Source: Hymenobacter sp. DG01 (lineage in GTDB: Bacteria > Bacteroidota > Bacteroidia > Cytophagales > Hymenobacteraceae). Taken from it: a stretch of DNA of 64,000 nucleotides. Each line of letters opens with the position of its first letter. Position 1 is the stretch's first letter. Positions 16,318 through 24,982 of this stretch are shown here, in pieces. The notes beneath the pieces were generated by a model that worked only from the letters and a program-made list of their open reading frames with translations, was not told the origin of the DNA and did no database searches. The DNA lies in the NCBI RefSeq assembly GCF_006352025.1, contig NZ_CP040936.1:3536001-3600000 (forward strand). Direction: 5' to 3'. Both the position numbers and the translations under genes were made by a program.

Positions 16318-17100
16318 ATGCGCTCCCACGACGTCGATTACAAAATTATCGGTACCGATATTCAGGTGCTGGAAGTAGAACTGGACCCCAACGAAACCGT
16401 AGTGGCCGAAGCCGGCGCTATGGTGTACATGAGTGAGAGCATAGCGTTCGAAACCAAAATGGGCGACGGCTCGGAGCCCAACCAGGGGTTTATGGGCAAG
16501 CTGTTCTCGGCGGGCACGCGCCTGATTACCGGCGAGTCGTTATTTATGACCCACTTCACGCACCGCGGGGGATATGGCAAGGCGCACGTGGCCTTCTCGG
16601 CACCCTACCCCGGCACGATTATCCCGATTGACCTGGGCGAGCTGCCTCAGGGACTTATCGTGCAGAAGGACGGCTTTCTGGCAGCCGCGCAAGGCACCAA
16701 AATCAATCTGCATTTCAATCAGAAACTGGGAGCCGGCTTCTTCGGGGGCGAAGGCTTTATTCTGCAGCGCCTGACCGGCGACGGCAAAGCCTTTATTCAT
16801 GCGGGCGGCACCATCATTGAAAAGCGCCTCAACAACGAGCTGCTACGCGTTGACACGGGCTGCGTAGTAGCCTTCGAGCCGGGCATCGACTTCAGTATTG
16901 CCCGGGCAGGCGGCCTAAAATCCATGATTTTTGGGGGCGAAGGCCTGCTGCTGGCTACCTTGCGCGGCACAGGCCGGGTATGGCTGCAGTCTATGCCCAT
17001 CAAAAAGCTGATTCAGGCACTGGCTCCCGGCGGCGGCAACGTGCAAAAAGAAAGCGGCGGCGTGTTCGGCAACCTCGTAGGCGGCATCCTGGACGAGTAG
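16318..17100 (+). CDS. TIGR00266 / AIM24 family protein
   Basis: A 260-residue beta-rich protein of the AIM24 family (TIGR00266). Characteristic segments: ILEVELDPNETVVAEAGAMVYM-type opening, GESLFMTHFTHRG, PGTIIPIDLGE, and GGEGLLLATLRGTGRVWLQSMP near the end, finishing with a glycine-rich tail (LVGGILDE). The ATG at 16318 gives the family start MRSHDVDYKI; the upstream extension is rejected. Homologues include yeast mitochondrial AIM24; the bacterial role is not established. A long palindrome follows. Confidence 0.9.
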   Translation: MRSHDVDYKIIGTDIQVLEVELDPNETVVAEAGAMVYMSESIAFETKMGDGSEPNQGFMGKLFSAGTRLITGESLFMTHFTHRGGYGKAHVAFSAPYPGTIIPIDLGELPQGLIVQKDGFLAAAQGTKINLHFNQKLGAGFFGGEGFILQRLTGDGKAFIHAGGTIIEKRLNNELLRVDTGCVVAFEPGIDFSIARAGGLKSMIFGGEGLLLATLRGTGRVWLQSMPIKKLIQALAPGGGNVQKESGGVFGNLVGGILDE

Positions 17101-17130
17101 CCCCCGAGCGCCTACCCCTTTTATACAGCC

Positions 17131-17174
17131 AAAGCCCTGGCCCATCAGACATATGTCCGATGGGCCAGGGCTTT
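17131..17174. terminator. Near-perfect 44-base palindromic terminator
   Basis: AAAGCCCTGGCCCATC at 17131-17146 pairs exactly with 17159-17174; the loop contains the palindrome GACATATGTC, so almost the whole element is self-complementary. It separates the convergent AIM24-like gene and a small minus-strand gene. Confidence 0.85.
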
Positions 17175-17190
17175 GCTTTGACGGCACTGC

Positions 17191-17370
17191 TCAGCTACTG
17201 GCTGTAGTGGCAATAATAGCGAGGCTAACCAGGAGCGCCAGCATCAGCAGCCCCAGAAACCCAATTACCGCACGCGTGGTTCGTACGGAAGCTTTATCAT
17301 CGGTTTTCAAACTACGCCGCCGCCGACGGCCGTGCCCCGAATGGTGAGAGGAAGATATAGGGACAGACAT
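17191..17370 (-). CDS. Small single-helix membrane protein
   Basis: A 59-residue reading frame beginning MSVPISSSHHSGHGRRRRR and ending in one hydrophobic helix (VIGFLGLLMLALLVSLAIIATTASS is the tail region). Basic-then-hydrophobic order fits an N-in single-pass protein. Support: position directly behind a bidirectional terminator and a clean ATG. Against: short, no recognised family. The gap 17404-17578 upstream is AT-rich without visible genes. Confidence 0.5.
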   Translation of the reverse strand: MSVPISSSHHSGHGRRRRRSLKTDDKASVRTTRAVIGFLGLLMLALLVSLAIIATTASS

Positions 17371-17578
17371 TGGTGAGATTTTAAGAAAATCTGATCCGTA
17401 CAAGCACCCGCAACTCTTGCAAAAACACAGAAGTACAGGCTTTATCCGTACCTGCTGCGTTCGACGAACGGGCCAGGATAGATACGTAACTCACTGTAGG
17501 CCGGATCTATAGTCCCACAATAACCTTGTCATTCCCAATATAGGATTTTTATATAATACTATTCACTCTGCTGCGGTC

Positions 17579-18121
17579 TTACTGGGCTTTTTCCTGGAGG
17601 CTGGCTCCGGCACCCTTGGCAGGCGGGGCTACCTGGCGCCCGTTGTCGTACCACTCTGAGGGCAAGAGTTTTCCGGCCGCATCAAAGCGCTGCCACTCCC
17701 CGAACCAGAAGAAATGCGCGCCCGTAGGCTCGGCCCGGTAGCGGGCCTGCCCCCGCTTGGCAACCCGGCCGTTAGGATGGTAGTAGGCAATGGTTACCAG
17801 GCCATAGGGCGTGCGGTGAAACTGCTCTGTGTGCTCCCGGGCGCCGCTGGGGCTGTAGGTATGCCACCGGCCCACGGGCAGGCCCTGCCGGTAGCGCCCC
17901 CGGTTAGCCAGGTGCCGCTCTTCATTGTCGAAATACTCGCGCCACGGGCCGTGGCGCTCCTGCGTGGCGCGGTGGTAGCGGTTGCGCGACCAAAACCCGA
18001 TGGGCCCATGCTGCAGACCCACGCATGAGGTTAAACAACCCGTTGCCACCGCCCAACTGAGCAGCACCCGAAGGATATAAGAACGGCACCGCAGGCTGGA
18101 AAGCAGAGAATAGGTAAGCAT
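17579..18121 (-). CDS. MORN-repeat-variant lipoprotein (YwqK-like)
   Basis: A 180-residue exported protein. The hydrophobic N-terminal segment ends in lipobox-like LTSC (about residue 33). The body contains MORN-variant repeats of the type HGPWREYFDNEE, YRQGLPVGRWHTYSPSG and YYHPNGRVAKRG, as in YwqK-family proteins. The repeats form beta-hairpins; role unknown. It lies directly downstream of the GH3 gene on the same strand (33 bases), possibly co-transcribed. Confidence 0.75.
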   Translation of the reverse strand: MLTYSLLSSLRCRSYILRVLLSWAVATGCLTSCVGLQHGPIGFWSRNRYHRATQERHGPWREYFDNEERHLANRGRYRQGLPVGRWHTYSPSGAREHTEQFHRTPYGLVTIAYYHPNGRVAKRGQARYRAEPTGAHFFWFGEWQRFDAAGKLLPSEWYDNGRQVAPPAKGAGASLQEKAQ

Positions 18122-18154
18122 CGAAGAGCCAGATAAGGGACCTCCGAAGTTAAA

Positions 18155-19678
18155 CTATTTTTTTAGTTGAAGTATTTCCTCTATCAACTCGCGGGAGTTG
18201 CTTAGGCGGGGCACTTTGTGCTGGCCGCCGAGTTTGCCCCGGACAGCGAGCCACTGCTCGAAGGTGCCGGGCGGCGCTACCGTCAGCTGGGGTGGGGTAA
18301 GGGCTAGGTCGCGGTGGCGCTTGGCATCGTAGTCGGAGTTGAGCTGGCGCAGGGTGTGGTCCAGCACTTCCACGAACTGTTCGGGGTTAGCCGGGACCTG
18401 ATTAAACTCAATGAGCCACTGATGGCGGCCCCGGGAAGTGCCGTCGTGAGTAGCGAAATACACGGGGGCGGCCGTGTAGTCGCGCACGGTGGTAGCGGTG
18501 GCCTGGCAGGCGGCCGCAATGGCAGCATCGGCGTTTTCTACCACCACTTCTTCCCCGAAGGCATTCAGGAAGTGCTTGGTCCGGCCCGATATACGGATGC
18601 GGTAGGGCGCCAAGCTAGTGAACCGCACGGTATCTCCGATTTTATAGCGCCATAACCCTGCATTGGTGCTGATGATCAGGGCGTAGGTACGCCCGAGTTG
18701 TACCTCATCGAGGCCAACGGCCCGGGGTTCGGGGGCATCCCACTGGTCCTGGGGCAGGAACTCGTAGTAGATGCCGTGATTGAGCAGCAGCAGCAGGTCT
18801 TCGGAGTTGGGTTCATCCTGCAGGGCAAGGTAGCCCTCAGAGGCGTTGTACACCTCCAGGTAATGCATCTGGGGGCTCGGTATCAGCTGGCGGAACAGCT
18901 CCCGGTAGGGTCCAAAGGCTACGGCACCGTGCAGAAACAGTCCCAGCCGGGGCCACACTTCCAGAATGGAGCTGGCCCCGGCCAGCGCGGTTACCCGGCG
19001 TAGCAGCACAATCATCCAGGTGGGTACGCCAGCCAGCACGCGCACATCTACCTCCAGCACATGGCGGGCAATGCGCTCAATTTTTTCTTCCCACTCATCC
19101 AGCAAGGCCAGTTCCAGTGGGGGCGTGCGCACGAACTCGGCCCAGGCTGGTAGGTTCTGCATAATCACCGCCGATACGTCGCCAACCCGGGAACCGGTTG
19201 CCGCGGGCCGGAACGGGTTGGGGCCGTGGGTACCACCCAGCGAGAGGGTTTTGCCGCCCAGAATCCGGATATCGGGGTAGTAGAGCGTGGCCAGGGCGGT
19301 CATGTCGCGGCCGGCGCGGTAGTGGCACTCATGCAAGGACTCGCGCGTAACCGGGATGTACTTGCTGCGAGCATTGGTGGTGCCGCTGCTTTTGGCAAAC
19401 CACTGCACCGGGCCGGGCCACAGTACGTTGGCCTCGCCCCGCAGCACCCGCTCCAGCTCGGGGTAAAGCTCCTCGTAGCTGCTGATGGGCACGCGCTGAG
19501 CAAACTCCCGGGCCGATAGCTCATCGGCGTACCCGTAGCGCCGGCCCCAGTCGGTAGTACGGGCCGTGCGCAGCAGGTCCTGCAGCACCTGCTGCTGGGC
19601 TTCGTGGGGGTACTGTCGGATGTGCTCTACGTTGGCCAGCCGTCGTTGAACGGCCCAGGTGAGAACGGTACTAATCAC
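18155..19678 (-). CDS. GH3 family acyl-adenylating protein
   Basis: A 507-residue protein of the bacterial GH3 family, part of the ANL adenylating-enzyme superfamily that in plants conjugates amino acids to jasmonate or auxin. Seen: SSGTTNARSKYIPVT (ATP-binding P-loop-like motif), YNASEGYLALQDE, and LWRYKIGDTVRF with the following ISGRTKHFLNAFGEEV hinge. These are the three adenylate-forming motifs in order. Widespread in Bacteroidota; bacterial substrate unknown. It begins 178 bases downstream of lptB, separated by a terminator. Confidence 0.9.
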   Translation of the reverse strand: MISTVLTWAVQRRLANVEHIRQYPHEAQQQVLQDLLRTARTTDWGRRYGYADELSAREFAQRVPISSYEELYPELERVLRGEANVLWPGPVQWFAKSSGTTNARSKYIPVTRESLHECHYRAGRDMTALATLYYPDIRILGGKTLSLGGTHGPNPFRPAATGSRVGDVSAVIMQNLPAWAEFVRTPPLELALLDEWEEKIERIARHVLEVDVRVLAGVPTWMIVLLRRVTALAGASSILEVWPRLGLFLHGAVAFGPYRELFRQLIPSPQMHYLEVYNASEGYLALQDEPNSEDLLLLLNHGIYYEFLPQDQWDAPEPRAVGLDEVQLGRTYALIISTNAGLWRYKIGDTVRFTSLAPYRIRISGRTKHFLNAFGEEVVVENADAAIAAACQATATTVRDYTAAPVYFATHDGTSRGRHQWLIEFNQVPANPEQFVEVLDHTLRQLNSDYDAKRHRDLALTPPQLTVAPPGTFEQWLAVRGKLGGQHKVPRLSNSRELIEEILQLKK

Positions 19679-19784
19679 GGCGGGAGAATACGTGGGACAT
19701 GAGGAGGCGGGAGGTTGCTCTACCCCCGTCCGCCCCGGAAAGTTACCAGACTACCCCGAAATCAGCAGGCCAGGCCCCAGCCAC

Positions 19785-19812
19785 GAAAAAGGGCGAAGCT
19801 ACGCTTCGCCCT
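19785..19812 (-). terminator. Intrinsic terminator after lptB
   Basis: On the minus strand AGGGCGAAGC GTA GCTTCGCCCT is followed by TTTTT, 45 bases after the lptB stop. Confidence 0.88.
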
Positions 19813-19856
19813 ACCCCGTTCTGCCTCTGCAACTTGCCCGCGGCGGCCGCCGCCGG

Positions 19857-20588
19857 TCAGATTTTGCGTTTCAGCTCAAAGTGCTTACCCAGATACACAC
19901 GGCGCACCATCTCGTCCTCAGCCAGCTCCTCAGCCGTGCCGGCTTTCAGCAGCTTGCCTTCAAACAGGAGGTAGGCCCGGTCCACGATGCTGAGCGTTTC
20001 GTTCACGTTGTGGTCCGTAATCAGAATGCCGATGTTTTTGTGCTTGAGCTTGGCCACAATGCCCTGAATTTCCTCAACGGCAATGGGGTCAACACCGGCG
20101 AAGGGCTCATCGAGGAGCACGAATTTGGGGTCCACGGCCAGGGCGCGGGCAATTTCGGTGCGTCGCCGCTCCCCGCCGCTCAGTACCCGGCCCAGGTTTT
20201 TACGGACGTGGGTCAGGCTGAACTCGTTCAGCAGCTCCTCTACCTTGTCGCGCTGGGCCTGCTTGGGTAAGTCGGTCATTTCCAGCACCGACAGCACATT
20301 TTCCTCCACCGTCAGGTCGCGGAACACTGAGGCCTCCTGAGCCAGGTAGCCGATGCCGAGGCGGGCGCGCTGGTAAATAGGCAGTTTGGTAATGTCCTTG
20401 TCGTCGAGGAAGACCTTGCCTTCGTTCGGCTTCACCATGCCTACCGTCATGTAGAAAGAGGTGGTTTTGCCGGCCCCGTTTGGCCCCAGCAACCCCACAA
20501 TCTCCCCTTGCTCCACATGCAGCGACATATCATTCACCACCGTGCGCGACTTATATTTCTTGACCAGATGTTCAGCTCGCAGAATCAT
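19857..20588 (-). CDS. lptB: LPS export ABC transporter ATP-binding protein LptB
   Basis: A 243-residue ATPase powering lipopolysaccharide extraction from the inner membrane with LptFG. Walker [11 protein letters not shown] near residue 35, LptB-type segment [17 protein letters not shown], signature LSGGERRR, Walker [14 protein letters not shown], and switch His in ITDHNV. It is transcribed alone; lptC lies 9 kb away in this window and lptFG are not present. The -7 element sits only 4 bases before the ATG, implying a leaderless or nearly leaderless message. Confidence 0.96.
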   Translation of the reverse strand: MILRAEHLVKKYKSRTVVNDMSLHVEQGEIVGLLGPNGAGKTTSFYMTVGMVKPNEGKVFLDDKDITKLPIYQRARLGIGYLAQEASVFRDLTVEENVLSVLEMTDLPKQAQRDKVEELLNEFSLTHVRKNLGRVLSGGERRRTEIARALAVDPKFVLLDEPFAGVDPIAVEEIQGIVAKLKHKNIGILITDHNVNETLSIVDRAYLLFEGKLLKAGTAEELAEDEMVRRVYLGKHFELKRKI

Positions 20589-20592
20589 GAAG

Positions 20593-20600
20593 CAAAGGTA
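20593..20600 (-). promoter_or_regulatory. Bacteroidota -7 element abutting the lptB start
   Basis: Minus-strand TACCTTTG, exact TAnnTTTG, only 4 bases from the lptB ATG at 20588. If used, transcription starts at or beside the start codon. Confidence 0.5.
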
Positions 20601-20618
20601 AGGGGGTAGTGGGATGTA

Positions 20619-20684
20619 GGTAGTAGGTAGTTGGATGCAGGTCGCCGGTAATGAAACAAGCTTAATCCAACTACCCCATACCTA
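20619..20684. repeat. Structured repeat between M61 peptidase and lptB
   Basis: GGTAGTTGGAT (20626-20636) pairs with ATCCAACTACC (20664-20674). The left arm is built of short repeated words (GTAGTGGGATGTAGGTAGTAGGTAG). The right arm runs into the M61 stop codon. It may end M61 transcription, and it lies just upstream of lptB. Confidence 0.5.
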
Positions 20685-22514
20685 TTTCAGTAACCCATCT
20701 TGCAGGGCTTGCTGGGCAGAGGTGAGGGTAGGCACGGGCTCTACCAGGTTTTTCACTTCTACCTCAAACTCCCGGGGGGTGGCCTGGCGTTCCTGCTCGG
20801 GGCCCGCGCCGCTGCGGAACTTCACCCGCATGGGGTCGGCGGTTTTGGGCTCTACCAGAGGGCGCAACAGCTTTTCGGCGGTTTGCATGGTCACGGCCTG
20901 TCCGTTTACGGCCACAATCACATCCCCTTCTTTCAGGCCGAAGGCGTTTTCATCGGGCTTGGTTTTCACGGCCCGGAACTGGTCCTTCTCCGCGTCGTAG
21001 CCGAAGCCCAGGTTGCCAAAGGCTTTCACGCGGGTTTGGCCCACGGGCGCATACACCCAGCCAATCTTACCCAGGTACTCGGCCAGCGGCAGGGGCTCCT
21101 TCCCTACCACGTACCGGTCGAAGAAGGGCTGCAGCTCGGGGCTGGTCAGGGCCACAATTTCCGGAATCAACTGGTTGTCTTCGAATGAGCGGGTAGGACC
21201 GTACTTCTCGCGTAGGGCCAGCAGCACGTCGCGCAGGGTCTGGCGGCCCTGGCTTAGCTCCCGAATCCGGATATCGAGCAGCAGCCCAATCAGCGCGCCT
21301 TTTTCGTACACGTTCTGGTACATGTCTTTGTAAGGCGCCTCCAGAATCCGCCGGCTCATTTCCGTAAACGACACGTTGTCGTACTTGCCGGCATTATCGA
21401 TTTTGGCTTTCATCCGCTCCCGAAACTCGTCGGGCGAAATCAGGCCGCCCCGTACCTGCACCAGCTGCGAGACGTACTCCGTCACGCCCTCATAGAGCCA
21501 CAGGTGCTGCGACATTTTGGGGTTGCGGAAATCAAACTCCCCGATTTCGCGCGAGTGGATGTTGAGCGGGGCTAGCATGTGCAGAAACTCGTGCGAGGCT
21601 ACTTCCAGCACTATGCTCCGCAGCCGGTCCGGGTCGGGTATTTCGGGCAGGAAGTAGAGCGAGGAGTAGCTGTGCTCCATGGCCCCATAGCCACCGTTTT
21701 TGCTATTGAGCGGCGAATTGAGGCTGGGGAAGTAGAACAGGAACTGGTAGCGTGGTACGGGCATCTTCCCAAAAAACTTGGTCAGGGCCTCCGACATGGG
21801 CCGCAGCATCTGGCTAACGTCCGTGGCCTTCACAACTCCATTCTCCGAGAGTACCGCCACCGAAATGCGGGCTCCGCCGGTACAGAAGCTGGCCGTGTCG
21901 GGGCGGGCATACAGGATGGGGCCATCGGCCAGGGTCACGTAGTCGGGGGCTGTGAATACGTCCTGGGTAGCGGATTCGCGACGCACATCCAGGGCGGTGG
22001 CGCCGTACAGCTGGGCGGGTTTCTGTACGCTTACCTGGTAGGGCTGCATCTTGTAGCCTTCGAGGTAGCCATAGAAGCCGTAGTGGTTGATGGTGAAGTT
22101 GCGGCCAGCATCAATGTTGGTGCCGCCGGGCTGGAAGATGAAGGAGTCATCCTGCTTGGCATCCCAGGTGTCATCTACCAGGTACTCCAGCCGCGTCAGG
22201 CTGCGGGCGTTATCAATAACGAACAGGTTCGGCCCGTCATTTTTCACCTTCAGGCGCTTGCCCTGCTTATCGAAGGCTTTAAAATCGGTAACAAAGCGGC
22301 CGTAATCCTTTTTGGAATAAGAGCCCGGCACCACCGAGGGAATCACATAAGTAGCTTGCTGCTCCTTTACGGCGGGCGTGTTGATGACTACTTTAACCCG
22401 GTCGTTCTGAATATTCTGCAGATCGAGGTTGATTTGATAGCCGGCTGGTTGCTGCGCGGCAGCAGTGCCTACGGTAGCCAGCCCGAGCCCCAGCGCCAGA
22501 TAAACTGCTTTCAT
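20682..22514 (-). CDS. M61 family glycyl aminopeptidase with PDZ domain
   Basis: A 610-residue exported metallopeptidase. Signal peptide (MKAVYLALGLGLATVGTAAA) with cleavage about residue 21; M61 N-terminal beta domain; catalytic zinc motif HEFLH near residue 307 with the downstream Glu in LYEGVTEYV; C-terminal PDZ region (about 495-570) with FGLKEGDVIVAVNGQ. The ATG at 22514 gives the signal peptide; the frame upstream to 22595 has no such start. Periplasmic or surface location inferred. The 278 bases 22515-22792 upstream show no gene. Confidence 0.92.
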   Translation of the reverse strand: MKAVYLALGLGLATVGTAAAQQPAGYQINLDLQNIQNDRVKVVINTPAVKEQQATYVIPSVVPGSYSKKDYGRFVTDFKAFDKQGKRLKVKNDGPNLFVIDNARSLTRLEYLVDDTWDAKQDDSFIFQPGGTNIDAGRNFTINHYGFYGYLEGYKMQPYQVSVQKPAQLYGATALDVRRESATQDVFTAPDYVTLADGPILYARPDTASFCTGGARISVAVLSENGVVKATDVSQMLRPMSEALTKFFGKMPVPRYQFLFYFPSLNSPLNSKNGGYGAMEHSYSSLYFLPEIPDPDRLRSIVLEVASHEFLHMLAPLNIHSREIGEFDFRNPKMSQHLWLYEGVTEYVSQLVQVRGGLISPDEFRERMKAKIDNAGKYDNVSFTEMSRRILEAPYKDMYQNVYEKGALIGLLLDIRIRELSQGRQTLRDVLLALREKYGPTRSFEDNQLIPEIVALTSPELQPFFDRYVVGKEPLPLAEYLGKIGWVYAPVGQTRVKAFGNLGFGYDAEKDQFRAVKTKPDENAFGLKEGDVIVAVNGQAVTMQTAEKLLRPLVEPKTADPMRVKFRSGAGPEQERQATPREFEVEVKNLVEPVPTLTSAQQALQDGLLK

Positions 22515-22792
22515 TAAGAAAGGGAATAGATAAAAAGAGGAAAGTAGGCGCCTATAACGCCGTTGCCAAGGTACGCATTGCGGCCAGCCGGCCACTTATA
22601 CGGCCCCCAAAGGACTCACACTGGTCCAGGCTTCGCTCTACGATTGGAACAAGAACCGCGCCTGCGGCCACTCCTACCTCCGCCCCCGGGTAGAGGCTGT
22701 CAGTGGCAGGGCTTGTTTGCACGCCGACGAGCGCGCCGTGCTGCCAGAGAGGTTAAATAAGGCATACACCACGCCACTCAGGCCGGCCGCAC

Positions 22793-24514
22793 CTATTCCC
22801 AGCGAATATCCTTGACCCGGAGCTGCAGGTTTTTCACGCCCCGAAACTCATTCATTTCGATGGTGTAGCACACACTGAACGGCTGCCCCTGGCGTATCTG
22901 CTCGTGGTAGTCGCCGAGCCCGAAGCCAATGGCATCTACCGTGTGGTGCCCGTCCTGCGTGAGGGTCAGCTTGAGGTGGGAGTTCCCAACAATGCGCGCC
23001 GAGTCGGGGGTAGCGTACACCATTTCGGAGGCAAATACCGGGTTGGGGTTGCCCGGCCCGAAGGGCTCCATCTGGCTTAGCAGCCGGAAAAATGAGGGCG
23101 TAATGTCGCTGAGCCGCAGCACGTGGTCTATTTCCACGGGCGGAATCAGTTGCTCGGGCCGGATGCGACCGGCCACTACCCGCTCGAATTTTTCGCGGAA
23201 GGCCGACACGTTTTCCAGGGGTAGCGTGAGGCCGGCCGCGTACATGTGGCCCCCAAACTGGTCGAGCAGATCGGCGCACTCCTCAATGGCCTGGTGCACA
23301 TCAAACCCCACCACCGAGCGGGCCGAGCCGGTAGCCTTGCCATTGCTTTCCGTCAGAATGATGGTCGGGCGGTAATATTTGTCGAGGCAGCGCGAGGCCA
23401 CGATGCCTACTACCCCCTTGTGCCAGTCCTGCTTGAACAGCACCGTGGTGCGGGCCGAGCGCAACAGGGCATCTTGCTCAATCATCTCCAGGGCCTCCTT
23501 CGTGATGCTGGTATCGAAGCCCCGGCGCTCCTGGTTGGTTTTGTCCACCACGCCGGCTTTCTCCTTGGCCTCATCGGTGCTTTCGGCCAGCAGCATGGCC
23601 ACCGAGCGTTTGGCGTCGCCCATGCGGCCCGCCGCGTTAATGCGCGGGGCAAAGCCGAATACCAGGCTGCTGATGTTCAGCTCGGCCGTTTGCAGCCCGG
23701 CCAGCTCGCGCAACGCATCGAGGCCGGGGCGCTGGGGACGTGCCCGGTCATTAATCAGGCGCAGACCGTGGTAGGCCAGGGTGCGGTTTTCACCCGTAAT
23801 GGGCACAATGTCGGCGGCAATACTGACGGCCACCAAGTCCAGCAGCTCGTGAAGGGGCTCTTCGGGCCAGCCTTGGTGCTGGGTAATGGCCTGCATCAGC
23901 TTAAAGCCCACCCCGCAGCCCGAAAGCTCCTTGAAGGGGTAGGGACAATCGGAGCGCTTGGGGTCGAGCACGGCCACGGCCGCCGGCAAATCGGCGCCGG
24001 GTAAGTGGTGGTCACAGATGATAAAATCGACCCCGCGCGTGTTGGCGTAGGCAATCTTCTCAACGGCCTTCACGCCGCAGTCCAGGGCAATAATGAGCTG
24101 GTAGCCGAAGTCAGCCGCAAAGTCAATGCCGGCCTCCGACACCCCATAGCCTTCTTTGTAGCGGTCCGGGATGTAATAATCCACCCGCTCGGGCCCGAAG
24201 AACTGACAGAGGTAGCTGTACACCAGCGCCACGGAGGTAGTACCGTCCACGTCGTAGTCGCCGAACACAAGCACCCGTTCGCCCAGGTGCAGGGCCCGCA
24301 CCAAGCGCTCCACGGCGCGGTCCATGTCGCGCATCAGCAGCGGATCAGGCAGAGAGTCGAGGGACGGACGGAAGTAAGCCCGGGCTTCCTCAAAGGTGCA
24401 AACCTGCCGCTGGCACAAGAGAGAAATGATAGCCTCGTTGACGCGCAGGGCGTCGGCCAGGTGCCGAACTTTTTCAGGCTCGGGCGTGGGCTTGCGAATC
24501 CATCTTTTTTCCAT
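22793..24514 (-). CDS. recJ: Single-stranded-DNA-specific exonuclease RecJ
   Basis: A 573-residue DHH-family 5'-3' exonuclease for recombination and mismatch repair. Motif I FGDYDVDGTTS near residue 83, DHH motif in IICDHHLPG, APRINAAGRMGDA, and DHHA1 signature FGGHMYAAGLTL, followed by the OB-fold end. The ATG at 24514 (MEKRWIRKP) is used; the longer frame would read through the promoter element. Length and all catalytic Asp/His motifs are intact. Confidence 0.95.
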   Translation of the reverse strand: MEKRWIRKPTPEPEKVRHLADALRVNEAIISLLCQRQVCTFEEARAYFRPSLDSLPDPLLMRDMDRAVERLVRALHLGERVLVFGDYDVDGTTSVALVYSYLCQFFGPERVDYYIPDRYKEGYGVSEAGIDFAADFGYQLIIALDCGVKAVEKIAYANTRGVDFIICDHHLPGADLPAAVAVLDPKRSDCPYPFKELSGCGVGFKLMQAITQHQGWPEEPLHELLDLVAVSIAADIVPITGENRTLAYHGLRLINDRARPQRPGLDALRELAGLQTAELNISSLVFGFAPRINAAGRMGDAKRSVAMLLAESTDEAKEKAGVVDKTNQERRGFDTSITKEALEMIEQDALLRSARTTVLFKQDWHKGVVGIVASRCLDKYYRPTIILTESNGKATGSARSVVGFDVHQAIEECADLLDQFGGHMYAAGLTLPLENVSAFREKFERVVAGRIRPEQLIPPVEIDHVLRLSDITPSFFRLLSQMEPFGPGNPNPVFASEMVYATPDSARIVGNSHLKLTLTQDGHHTVDAIGFGLGDYHEQIRQGQPFSVCYTIEMNEFRGVKNLQLRVKDIRWE

Positions 24515-24546
24515 ACTTGTGCAGGGGCCACCGTGGGCTGTATCTT

Positions 24547-24554
24547 CAAAAGTA
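24547..24554 (-). promoter_or_regulatory. Bacteroidota -7 element upstream of recJ
   Basis: Minus-strand TACTTTTG, exact TAnnTTTG, 33 bases before the recJ ATG. Confidence 0.55.
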
Positions 24555-24744
24555 CAAAGAAAAACGGCTCTTTCGGTGGCCCTTTTCCGCAGGCGGAGCA
24601 TAGAAATATAGGCAGCCTGTTAGCAGTTTTCTGGCTTTACGTCACTTGCTCAGCCGGTTATCTATAGGGGTACCGGGCCTACCCCCATCCGCTGTCCAAA
24701 CCCTGCCAGCGCAGCCGCATCCCACCTCAGAGCAACTTGCTTCA

Positions 24745-24830
24745 TAGATGTAGATAATTATCAATTTGTAGAGCACATTAAAGGATCAGCTTGCATACAG
24801 GCTATGCTCTACACATTATCTATGTATCAA
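24745..24830. repeat. AT-rich imperfect inverted repeat in a 468-base gap
   Basis: The gap 24515-24982 has no gene. Within it TAGATAAT and TGTAGAGCA (24751-24775) recur inverted as TGCTCTACA and ATTATCTA (24805-24822), extended by ATAGATG / CTATGTAT. The stretch is clearly more AT-rich than its surroundings. It could be a decayed mobile element end, a small RNA or an operator; nothing decides this. Confidence 0.5.
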
Positions 24831-24917
24831 TAAGGTAAAGCAGGGCAACTCCGATGGGTTTTGCTATGCGCGGGAGCACCAGGTTCCATGCCCTCTGAGA
24901 AGGTAGCGAATCTCAAG

Positions 24918-24962
24918 CAAAAGGCCCCCAGCCGCAACGGTTGCGGCTGGGGGCCTTTTGGT
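24918..24962. terminator. Intrinsic terminator after the TPR gene
   Basis: CAAAAGGCCCCCAGCCGCAACC-type stem pairing exactly with its complement (AAAAGGCCCCCAGCCGCAA / TTGCGGCTGGGGGCCTTTT), directly downstream of the minus-strand TPR gene. Confidence 0.9.
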
Positions 24963-24982
24963 TTTCGTGGATATGGAGGGGC

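Noticed and set aside
22563..22760. Small plus-strand gene between the M61 peptidase and recJ
   Set aside because: 65 codons of Arg/Pro/Gly-rich sequence with no family pattern, typical of random frames in GC-rich DNA.
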